This document shows, one piece after another, positions 47,344 to 58,295 of a DNA stretch of 64,000 nt. Under the pieces are notes generated by a model. That model had not been told where the DNA came from and did not search any database. It was given only the letters and a program-made list of their open reading frames with translations. This DNA comes from Tolypeutes matacus (lineage: Eukaryota; Chordata; Mammalia; Cingulata; Chlamyphoridae). Position 1 is the stretch's first letter; each line of letters opens with the position of its first letter. Location of the stretch: assembly GCA_026826555.1 (NCBI GenBank), contig JAKSZT010038955.1, positions 304,357-368,356 on the forward strand, in the 5' to 3' direction. The position numbers and the translations under genes are program-made.

Positions 47344-47405
47344 AAAGATTGAGATATAGTATAGCATAGTATAGCATATTATAGTATAATATAGTATTCA
47401 GTATA
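47344..47405. repeat. Short tatag-type tandem repeat
   Basis: Imperfect copies of atagtatagc/atagtataat run through the interval. Confidence 0.8.
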
Positions 47406-48139
47406 GAGACTGAATCTGAATGCTTGATGAGTGCACATAGAAGGACACTCACCAATGGCAAGCAGAAGAACAGAAAACAGATTACTACTGCACATGGGGT
47501 GGTGTTGAGTATCTCCCACTCTTTTGGAACTGGGTTTATAATAGGATGGGGGTCCTAACAAAGTCCACTGCCCATAAGAGAGACAGACAGAAGTAATATG
47601 CAAATTGAGTCACAAAATTAGTCACCATCCTGTGTTTTATTTTCAAATGAAGGGAAGAAGAGGGGACCATCTCTACTTCTGTGTAGAAAAAGGTGGGCAC
47701 CAACTCTGGCATCCTGAGCCCATTTTGCAGGCAGACACCTTAGTCTTGAGGGTAAATTGTGTGTCTGGGCCTCACTATGCTCCTCCTCCTCATTATGTGA
47801 ATCCCAGAGCAAAACAGGGCATATTTTAGGTTCTTGGGTTCATCATTTGAAGGTGCAGCATGTTCTTTGTATTATCTCTGGAGGTACAGATATCTTTAAC
47901 AGAGTTTACGAAGTGTATCTTACATTGAATGTAAATAATACCAGTGACTTTCTCCAGCGCTTCTCTGGAATCCTTGGAGAACAGTTAATTGCTTAGATGT
48001 AAGTGGTGAATACAGAAAGTGCAAAGAAACACAGAGCCCAGTCTACAACTCCATGGCCTTATCACTTCTCTCAAAGTATCTGTCAGTAAACATATGTGCT
48101 GTACTTAGGGCTGCAATAGCAGTGTGCACAGGAGATAAG

Positions 48140-48141
<2 letters not shown>

Positions 48142-48172
<31 letters not shown>
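48142..48172. repeat. (CT)n microsatellite
   Basis: About fifteen uninterrupted ct units. Confidence 0.95.
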
Positions 48173-48176
<4 letters not shown>

Positions 48177-48349
48177 CATACATGTGGACACATTTTAGTA
48201 TAAGTATTATGGTCCCTTTGAACTATGTACACCTGAAACACATGTTTGTAATCTTACCTCAATAGTGTGGAAGTGAACCCATTGCAAATAGGAAATTTGA
48301 TGACTTTACATCAGTTAAGATCTGTCCAAACTGAAACAGGATGTATCTT

Positions 48350-49200
48350 TTCTATTTTTTTTTATTAGAAAAATTGTAAGTTTACAAAACATTCATGCAT
48401 AAAATACAGGATTCTATACAAAACCTCACCACCAACATTGCATTGATATGGAACATTTTTTACAATTGATGGTAGCACTTTTTAAAAATTGCACTATTTT
48501 TTTTTAACATTACTTTCCTTTGTTGCAATTGGTGACAGATTACTAAAATTGTACTATTATCGATCATCCATAATTCATATTCGATGTGTTTTCCATACTC
48601 GACCCTATTATTAACAGCAGGTATTAGTATTGTACATTTGCTGTAATTCACTAATGAACTTCCTTATACCTGTATTATTAAATATAGTACCTACACAATA
48701 GGATATACTGTATTGTACAGTCTTATAATTAATTTTTCAACTTTTATTCTTGTAATATGCATCCTAAAGTTTCCCCTTTTAACTACATTCACATATATTT
48801 AGTTCAATGCTCTTTATTACACACAAAATAATATGGTACTATCATCACCTTCCAATTTCATACATTTCACATCAAATAAATAGAATTCTTGTACAAGATA
48901 AGCATCTACTCCCCATTCTCTAACAACAATCTATCTACTAGTAACTGATATTCCAGATTCTGACTCTATGAGTTTGCTTAATCTGATTAGATTATGCACG
49001 TGAGATCATACAATATTTGTCTTTCTTTAAACAAATCAATTTTATTGATACAAATTAATAAAGCATACAATTTTTCCAAAGCATACAATCAATGGTATTT
49101 GGAATAATCACATAGTTGTGCATTGATCACTTCAATCATTATTAAAGCATTTTCATTATTTCAATAATAATAATAATAAACAAAAATCTGACAAATAAAC
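48350..49200 (-). mobile_element. L1 3'-UTR-like fragments, antisense
   Basis: 48350-49020 shares order and words with 14540-15170 (ttattag..aaa, accctattattaacag, actctatgagtttgct). 49030-49200 is a second 3' UTR-like piece ending in an (aat)n run. No ORF2 sequence is attached. Confidence 0.6.
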
Positions 49201-49778
49201 AAGAAAATTCCTCACCTCGAAATCTCTCTATTTCCCTTGCTGTACATAGCTGTTATGCAAAACTATTTATACTGAGTGTATAGTTTCAATGGATTGTACA
49301 AAGCATGGAATTGCATAGCACAGGGAATCCAGTGGTGGAAGAGGGACTGTGCTTAACAGGACAATTATAAGAATGTTTTTCTTGAACAACAAATACATAA
49401 TACTAATGTACAGTGTCCATAACTGGGTGAGTTAGAGGAGAATATATAAAATGTAAGATTTGGGTTATATATTAGTAGTAATATTTTGACGGTGCTCTTT
49501 CAAAATTTATAACAAATATTTCACAAACTTGCAAGGTGTTGGTGATGGAGTAATGTATGGGATACATATATTAATCTTAATTTGTGTTTTTCTGTGTGTG
49601 AACCCATTTGTATATGGGGCTTTTGAGGATGTATTATCAGTTAAGATGGGAACTTATATTTGAAAATAAAATATTTTAAGATCCTAATTTGGGTAACCTG
49701 AAGGAGTGCAATCATTAATCAATAAGACAGAAGGCCTTATTGAAAGCAGATATTTGAAAGGAATGGGAATTTGGAAGT
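49201..49778. other. Intergenic DNA before gap
   Basis: No gene recognised. A block at 49590-49660 resembles 48262-48335 (gtgaacccatt, then cagttaaga), suggesting another diverged interspersed repeat. Confidence 0.4.
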
Positions 49779-50178
49779 NNNNNNNNNNNNNNNNNNNNNN
49801 NNNNNNNNNNNNNNNNNNNNNNNNNNNNNNNNNNNNNNNNNNNNNNNNNNNNNNNNNNNNNNNNNNNNNNNNNNNNNNNNNNNNNNNNNNNNNNNNNNNN
49901 NNNNNNNNNNNNNNNNNNNNNNNNNNNNNNNNNNNNNNNNNNNNNNNNNNNNNNNNNNNNNNNNNNNNNNNNNNNNNNNNNNNNNNNNNNNNNNNNNNNN
50001 NNNNNNNNNNNNNNNNNNNNNNNNNNNNNNNNNNNNNNNNNNNNNNNNNNNNNNNNNNNNNNNNNNNNNNNNNNNNNNNNNNNNNNNNNNNNNNNNNNNN
50101 NNNNNNNNNNNNNNNNNNNNNNNNNNNNNNNNNNNNNNNNNNNNNNNNNNNNNNNNNNNNNNNNNNNNNNNNNNNNNN
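49779..50178. other. Assembly gap (N)
   Basis: 400 undetermined bases, a round number that suggests an estimated or default gap size. It hides the 5' end of the following L1. Confidence 1.
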
Positions 50179-50387
50179 ATTTCTATTATCCTTCTGCCTT
50201 CCTTACATCTTTTGATTCCTCTGGCCCTAAACTTTTGCCTTCAAGGGAACATAGAAAGAAGCAAGGAAATAAAATAAGAAGAAAAACTGCCAAAAAGAAA
50301 ACTTAACTCATACACAGAACCAACAGCAAAATAAAATTCTAGAGCATAGAGAAAAGCTAATCAACTGAACAATCCCATCAAGATAAT

Positions 50388-51338
50388 ATGATTACCAGAG
50401 GGCAACAGAAAAATACAAATGACTCTGAGAAACTAGAAAACATGGACCAGTCCAATGCACAAAATAAAAACCAGGAAGCAATGCAGTACATCGAACAACT
50501 AATCAAAGCTATCCAAACAAATATCATGGACCAACTTAAAGAACTGAAGGAAGAGATTAAGGATATAAAGAAGACACTTGGAGAACATACTGAAGAAATA
50601 GCTAACACACCTAAAAAGGTAATGGATATGATGGCGAACAAAGGCACAAGTCAAGAAATGAAAAATACGCTGGACTCACATGGCAGCAGATATGAACAGG
50701 AAGATGAAAGAATTAGTGAAATGGAAGACAATACAGTTGAAATCAAAGAGATTGTAGAAAAGATAGACAAAAAGATAGAAAAAATCCAGTATGGTCTCAG
50801 GGAATTAACCGATAATGCAAGATGCACAAACATACGCATTATGGGCATCCCAGAATGAGAAGAGAAGGGAAAGGGAACAGAAGGAGTGTTGAAGAAAGTT
50901 ATGGCTGAAAACTTTCCAACTCTATTGAGAGAGATGGATGTGCAGATCCAGGAAGCACAGCACACCCCAAATAGTATAAATCCCAGCAGGCCAACTCCAA
51001 GACATATACTTGTCAAATTGTCCGATGCTCAAGAGAAAGAGAAAATACTCAAGGCAGCAAGAGAAAAGAGAACCATCACATACAAGGGAAGCACAATAAG
51101 ATTAAGTGCCGATTTCTCAGCTGAAACCATGGAGGCAAGAAGACAGTGGTATGACATAGTCAAAACACTAAAAGAAAAAAAATTCCAGCCACGAATTCTC
51201 TATCCAGCAAAATTGGCATTCAAAAATGATGGAGAGTTCAAAATATTCACAGATAAACAGCAATTAAGAGAGTATGCCAAGAAGAAACCAGCACTTCAAG
51301 AAATACTAAAGAAATCTCTACAAGTTGAAAGGAAATAA
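50388..51338 (+). pseudogene. L1 ORF1 with a single nonsense codon
   Basis: ORF1p is an RNA-binding trimeric chaperone of the L1 particle. The frame from ATG 50388 to TAA 51336 is 316 codons and is continuous except for TGA at 50856-50858. Residues about 20-140 are heptad-rich (coiled coil). The RRM begins at TNIRIMGIPE, exactly where the stop falls. The C-terminal domain continues (ARREKRTITYKG-like block, FQPRILYPAKL, LQEILKKSL). Because only one base change blocks the frame, this copy was probably active fairly recently. Confidence 0.88.
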
Positions 51339-51432
51339 CAAAGGAGAGAGAGTTGGAGGAGAGTTTAAAAACAACTGAAAAGTAAAAAAGAGAAACAAAA
51401 AAACATATGACATACATTAACCAAAAGAAAAA

Positions 51433-54400
51433 ATGACTGAAGTAAGAAATTCATTACAAATAATAACACTGAATGTTAATTGATTAAATTCACCAATCAA
51501 AAGACACAGATTGGCAGAATGGATAAGAAAATATGATCCATCTATATGCTGTCTACAAGAAACCCACCTTCAACCCAGGAATTCAAGGAGGCTGAAAGTG
51601 AATGGCTGGAAAACCATTTTACAAGCTAACAATAGCCAAAAAGGGGCAGGAGTAGCTATTCTAATATCAGACAAAATAGACTTTAAATGAAAAACTATTG
51701 TAATAGACAAAGATGGAGACAAAGATGGACATTACATATTAGTAAAAGGAGTAATCTCTCAAGAAGAGAGAACAATTATCAACATTTACGCAGCTAATCG
51801 AGGTGTCTCAAAATACGTGTGGCAAACTCTGGAAAAACTAAGAGGAGAAATGAATTCCTCTACAATTATAGCAAGGGACTTCAACACACCACTATCATCA
51901 TTAGACAGAACATCTGGGCAGAGATTCAATAAAGAAACGAAGGCACTCAACAATACATTAGAAGATTTGGACTTAATAGACATATACAGAACACTACACC
52001 CAAATACAGCGGGATTTACATTCTTCTCCAGTGCACATGGAACATACTCCAAAATAGACCACATGCTAGGCCACAAAACAACACTCAATGAATTCAGAAA
52101 GATTGAGATTATACAAAATAATTTCTCTGACCACAACAGAATGAAGTTGGAAATCAATAAGGGCCAGAGAAACAGGTTAGGCACAAGGATATGGAAGTTA
52201 AACAACACACTCTTAGACAAACAGTGGGTTAAAGAGGAAATTTCAAAAGAAATCAGTAACTACCTTGAAACTAATGAAAACAACAACACAACATATTAAA
52301 ACCTATGGGATGCAGCAAAAGCAGTCCTGAGAGGGAAGTTCATAGCCATAAATTCATATATTAAAAAAGAAGAAAGAGCTAAAATTGAAGACCTAACTGC
52401 GCACTTGGAGGAATTGGAAAAACAACAACAAACTAAACCTAAAGGAAGTAGAAAACAGGAAATAACCAAGATTAGAGCAGAACTAAGTGAAATAGAGAAA
52501 AAGAAAGCACTGGAAACAATAAACAAAACCAAAAGTTGGTTCTTCGAGATTATCAACAAAATTGACAAACCCTTAGCCAGACTAACAAAGAAAAAGAGAG
52601 AACAGATGCAAATACATAAAATAAGGAATGAGCAAGGTGATATCACTTCTGACCTCACAGAAATAAAGAGTATCATAAGAGGATACTTTGAAAAATTATA
52701 TGCCAACAAGAATGACAATTTAGAGGAAATGGACAAGTTTCTAGAAACCCACAAACAGTCAACATTGATGAAAGAAGAAATAGATGAACTCAACAGCCCA
52801 ATTACAGGTAAAGAGATAGATTCAGTTATTAAAAACCTCCCAACTAAGAAGAGTCCAGGACCAGATGGCTTCACAGCTGAATTCTACCAAACATTCCAGA
52901 AAAAGCTAACACCAATTCTACTTAAGCTCTTCCAAAAATCGAAGTAGAAGGAATATTACCTAACTCATTCTATGATGCCAACATTACCCTAATACCAAAA
53001 CCAAATAAAGATACCACAAAAAGGAAAATTACAGACCAATTTCTCTAATGAACCTAGATGCTAAAATCCTTAATAAAATACTTACTAAACGCATTCAACA
53101 ACATAACAAAAGGATTATACACCATGACCAAGTGGGTTTCATCCCGGGAATGCAAGGATGGTTCAATATAAGAAAATCAATGAATGTAATACACCACATA
53201 AACAAACTGAAAGAAAAAAATCACATGATCATCTCTATAGATGCAGAAAAAGCTTTCGACAAAATACAACACTCTTTCCTCATAAAAATACTACAAAAGA
53301 TAGGAATAGATGGAAACTTTCTGAAAATGATAAAGGCTATATATGAAAAACCCAAAGCTAACATCATTTTCAATGGTGAAATCCTAAAAGCCTTACCTCT
53401 GAGATCGGGAACAAGACAAGGATTCCCACAATCACCGCTCCTATTTAACATTGTCTTAGAAGTACTTGCACGAGCACTTAGACAAGAAAAGGACATAAAA
53501 TGCATCCAGATTGGAAAAGAAGAAGTAAAAATTTCATTATTTGCAGAAGACATGGTCCTATACACAGAAAGTCCTGAGAAATTTACAACAAGGCTTCTAG
53601 AACTTATAAAGTAGTTCAGTAATGTTGCAGGCTATAAGATCAACGCTCAAAAATCAGTAGAATTTCTGTACACCAATAACCAGCAAACTGAGGATGAAAT
53701 CAGGAAAAAAAGCACCATTTACAATAGTAAATAAAAGAATTAAATTCCTAGGAATAAATTTAACTAAAGATGTAAAGGACTTATATACAGAAAAGTACAC
53801 AACACTGTTAAAGGAAATCAAAGAAGACTTAAATAAATGGAAAAATATACCCTTTCCATGGATGGGAAGACTAAACATCATCAAGATATCTATCCTACCC
53901 AAACTAATCAACAGATTTAATTCAAACCCAATAAAAGTCAACACTATATTTTTTAAGGAACTGGAAAAACTAACCACAAAATATATTTGGAGAGGCAAGA
54001 GGCCCCGAATTGCCAAAGATATATTGAAAAAGAAAAATGAAGTCGGAGGTATCACATTACCTGACTTTAAAACATACTACAAATCTACAGTGATCAAAAC
54101 TGCGTGGTTTGGCACAAGGATAGACATACTGACCATTGGAAATGGATTGAGAGTTCTGATATAGATCATCGCATATACAGTCATCTGATATTTGACAAGG
54201 CCACGAAGCCCACTCAGTTGGGAGAGAGTGGCCTCTTTAACAAGTGGTGCTTGGAGAACTGGTTATCCATATCCAAAAGAATGAGAGAAGAATACCATCT
54301 CACACCTTATACAAAAATCAAATCAAGATGGATCAAAGATCTAAATATAAGAGCCAAAACCATAAAAACATTGGAAGATAATGTAGGGAAGCATCTACAA

Positions 54401-55260
54401 GACCTTGTAATAGGAAATGGTTTCATGAACTTCACAGCCAAAGCACGAGCAGGAAGAGAAAAAATTGATAAATGGGATCTCCTCAAAATTAAAACTTCTT
54501 CACCTCTAAATATGTTATTAAGAAAATAAAAAGGCAGCCTAACCAATGGGAAAAAAATATTCAGCCACCATATATCTGATAAGAACCTAATATCCTGCAT
54601 ATATAAAGAAATCCTACACCTCAAAAATAAAAGGACAAACAACCCATATAAAAAATGTGCAAGTGACCTGAAAAGACACTTCTCCAAGGAAGAAATACAA
54701 ATGGCTCAAAAGCACATGAGAAAATGCTCAACATCACTTGCTACAGGGAAATGCAAATCAAATCTACAATGAGATACCATCTTACACCCATCAGAATGGC
54801 AGCTGTTAAAAAAGCAGGAGACACTAAATGTTGGAGAGGATGTGGAGGAATAGGAACCCTCATCCACTGCTGGCGGGACTGCGGTATGGTCCAGCCACTG
54901 TGGAGGAAAGTTTGGTGGTTCCTCAGAAAACTAGCAATAGATCTTCCGTATGATCCAGCAATTCCACTGCTGGGTATATACCCAGAAGAACTGAAAACAA
55001 AAATACAAACAGATATATTCACACCAATGTTCATAGCGACATTGTTCACCATTGCCAAAAGTTGGAATCATCCCCGGTGCCCATCAACAGACAAATGGAT
55101 AAGCAAAATGTGGTACATATATACAATGGAATATCACTCAGCTGTAAGAAGGAACAAAGTGCTAACACATGGAATAACGTGGATGAATCTTGAAGACTTT
55201 ATGTTGAGTGAAGCAAGCCAGGCACTGAAGGATGGACATTATATGACCTCACTGATCTGA
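51433..55260 (+). pseudogene. L1 ORF2 (endonuclease-reverse transcriptase), broken
   Basis: Encodes the nicking endonuclease and reverse transcriptase for target-primed integration. The endonuclease part keeps LQETH, RDFNTPL and SDHN active-site motifs but has stops near 51480 and 51688. An RT linker region is open at 52405-52947 ([17 protein letters not shown]). A frameshift lies near 52945, then the RT palm at 53048-53614 has [14 protein letters not shown] and an FAED active site (53540-53551) where FADD is usual. The C-terminal part is split at about 53614, 54164 and 54529. The final frame 54724-55260 holds the Cys motif [19 protein letters not shown]. Confidence 0.9.
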
Positions 55261-57720
55261 ACTGAGGAAAGTGAGCAGTCTCTGAGAACCATTGTCTGAA
55301 AGATAGGTTAACAAAGGAGAGTAAGAGAAGAGCAGGTTTTGAGCCATCACCCATATGGACATAATCTATGGTAAAGGGATAGAGTGTGGTTGCATGTTGG
55401 GGGATTGGGCAGATGAGTGGTTTTGTTCCTGGGTTTGGTGGTGCAGCACTTGGGGGTGGGTGGATTAGGAAGGGCTGGTTCAAATCCCCAGGGCATGTAA
55501 GTGTGAATCTTGACATTCCTTGGGTTGGGAGAGGGGGATATCACAGCTCTTGGGGGCTGGGGAGAAGGGAACAGTCAAGATCTAATGGGTTGTTTGGTGG
55601 TCATGGGGAAGGTTTTTCATTACCTTACAGTAATGGACACAGGACATTGTAAATATCATCAAAATTATTAAACTGTATCATCTAAATTGTAAACTATAGT
55701 GTAAATCACTGACAATGTTTAGTTGCTATATTTTGCTATCTGCATAACAGTTATAACAATGCTAACAACCAAAAAAAAAGGGGGAGTGGAGTTATATGGC
55801 GTGGGGAAGGGGGGTGGTTCGGTATCTGGGAGTCTCCGGCACTCCGTGTGTGACTCTGCTTTGACCTAAAACTTCTTTGAAAATTAAATGAAAAATTGGG
55901 AGACAATGGGGATTGAGAGGAGGAAGGTGTCATGGCACACCAGACATCCAATAACACAGTGATAAAAGGCAGGAAAAAAAAAGAAAAGAAAAGAGGGGGA
56001 AAAAAATGAATGTATATATATATATATATTTAAGGCTTTTCCTTTGCTTTTTTGCCCATTTTTTGAATGTCCCAATCCACTAATTACATTTTATTTTGTT
56101 TTGTTCTTTGTTTGATTATTTGGTTTTTTTTTTCCTTCTCTTTTTTTTTTTCCCCCTGAGTTTCCTAATATTTGTCTCTTGCATGTAAACTTATCACACT
56201 TGTTTCTTTTTCCTAGTAAGTGTATTTGATTATTTTATGGACTAAATGTTTATGGAGGATTTGGATCACAGAAGGGTTACAATGTGTACTGTGGGGGATT
56301 ATTGGGGGGATGTCGGGGGGGGGTTTCATGGGGAATGGTTCATCCGAATATACATGAAAGATATACAAAATCATTCAAAGGATGGGGGTTGAGCCTCCTT
56401 GTTGCTCAAATGTGGCCTCTCTCTAAGCCAAACTCAGCTTATGAATGCATTACCTTCCCCCCAACGTGGGACATGACTCCTGGGGATGAGCCTCCCTGGC
56501 AACGAGGGATTAATACCAAGTGCCAACTGGCAACACAACTGGAAAAAGACCTTAAATAAAAGGGGGAAATGGTAAAGACAAATGAGTTCAAGTGGCTAAG
56601 AGACTTCAAAGAGAGTCAGGAGGTCATTCCAGAGGTAACTCTTACGCACACCTCAGTAGGAGCTCATAGAACATCTAAGTGCCTATCATCCCACACAGAA
56701 TGGTTCCTGAGAGCTCCGGAGACACCCTGGTCCTATATAAGGGGGGATAACCCCAGAGACTGATGCCTTATCAGTGGCTTCTATTTTGGAATCTGTGCTC
56801 CTGAGAGTGATAGAATTAGATTCAAATAAGTCCTCCCTGCACATGGTTCACCAGTCCCTTCTATTCAAACCTATAAGTGATGCTGGAGTTTTTAGGTATA
56901 CTTCTAGAGACTGGAGTCTCCCGCCTACGTATGTGCCAGGTGTGCATGAGATCTCGATGGAGCTGCAACTCCTACCCTACAGCTCAATGGACTCATCCAA
57001 GTCACCTGGTGAGGAGACAACGATGGGAAATGGCCATCCCAGGGAATGGAGAGGGCCTGCATCTGCAGGCAGGATCATCCCACCCACCATATCCATGGGA
57101 TATAAGCCCTCTCTCACTTGGAGTTGGAGTGGACATCACCATCCCAGTCCCCTCAGGATTGGGGGAAGAACTATGGACTAGAGTGGACTTGATGGTATTC
57201 TCTTGTTCACATATGGTGATTCTAGCAATGCAAGAAATTATAACAATGAGGTGGAGCCAGTGGCCACTTGACACTTTTGGGGTAGGGAGGGGCTTCTTTG
57301 GTAGTTGGAGGTTGTCCTGAGTACTGTTGTGGCAATGGATGTAGGCCATTTTAAATCAGCACACACCACTCAGAACTGTGTGGGAGAGAGTGTGGTCTAC
57401 AGCATGAACTGTGGTCTATGGTTGGTGGCAAGGCTCCAGGATGTGTAAGTTCATTGAGGGTGGTGGGCCACACTTGTGGGAGATGTTTGTGTGGGATGTG
57501 GTGGGTGGTGTGGGAGGTGGCCAACATGGGAATCCCAGTGGGTTCCATGTAATAGTTTGGGTAATCTAAGCACCTCTTAAAATATATGTATATATATATA
57601 TATAAATAACATTTTTGTAAGCAAATACACATATATGCATATATATTTATATATCACTTTGCAAATGTTTGTATGTATTGTGAGAATTTTGATTTTTACC
57701 CACAATAAAAATAAATTAAA
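55261..57720 (+). other. Long 3' UTR of the L1 family
   Basis: About 2.46 kb between the ORF2 stop and the poly-A tail, several times longer than typical L1 3' UTRs. It has G-rich runs (55790-55820, 56290-56325), a TA microsatellite (56011-56030), T-rich blocks and a conserved part at 56390-57560. Small open frames (56774-57181, 57002-57349 minus) overlap each other on both strands and show no recognisable domain. Confidence 0.8.
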
Positions 57721-57909
57721 AAAAAAAAAATTCATGACTCACCCTAACTTTGAAACTATGTCTTACATAAACTCCCAATGGTCATAGCACACATTTGCCC
57801 AATATATTCCAAAATGGCATGGACATTCTGAACCAATGACAAAAATTAACATTATATTGTTTATGGTATTACAATTTTTTTTTTTTTTTTTATCAAATGA
57901 GGCCCATGG

Positions 57910-58280
57910 TAAAGTAGATGTTGCTCAAGCAATTGAGCTCATACCTACCATATGGAAGGTCCCAAGTTCAGTTCCTAGTGTCTCCTGGAGAAGACAAGCA
58001 AGACAGTGAACTGACATAACGGGCAGGCAAATGCAACAAGATGACACAACAAGGGGACACAAAGAGGAAAGACAATTAGAGACATAACAAAACAGGGAGC
58101 TGAGGTGGCTCAAGTGATTTAGTGCCTCTCTCCCACATGGGAGGTTCCAAGTTCAGTTCCTGGTGTCTCCTAAAGAGAAGATGAGTAGACACAGAGAACA
58201 CATAGTGAATGGACCCAGAGAGCAAACAGTAAGTGCAAACAATGGAGGGTGGGTATAAATAAATAAAAAATAAATCTTAA
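57910..58280 (+). mobile_element. Dimeric tRNA-derived SINE (DAS-like) with target duplication
   Basis: Two tRNA-like heads lie in tandem: about 57915-58000 (A-box-like tgttgctcaagcaattgag, B-box-like ggtcccaagttcagttcc) and about 58090-58180 (gaggtggctcaagtgattta, ggttccaagttcagttcc). Each is followed by a tRNA-unrelated part and the whole ends in an AAAT-rich tail. The 15-nt aaatgaggcccatgg at 57895-57909 and 58281-58295 is a perfect target duplication. Confidence 0.92.
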
Positions 58281-58295
58281 AAAATGAGGCCCATG

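Larger units (their letters stand above)
44103..48349. other. Intergenic DNA upstream of the intact V gene
   Basis: No V segment or gene was recognised in about 4.2 kb. Simple repeats are annotated separately. Short open frames here show no conserved motif. Confidence 0.5.
50179..57733 (+). mobile_element. Near full-length L1 with a 2.4-kb 3' UTR
   Basis: The visible order is end of 5' UTR (50179-50387, matching 62740-62900), ORF1, a short spacer, ORF2 (51433-55260), a 3' UTR and a poly-A tract at 57717-57730 after acccacaataaa. Both ORFs carry inactivating changes. Copies of the same 3' UTR occur at 26430, 32400 and 37466, so it is a fixed part of this family. Confidence 0.9.
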
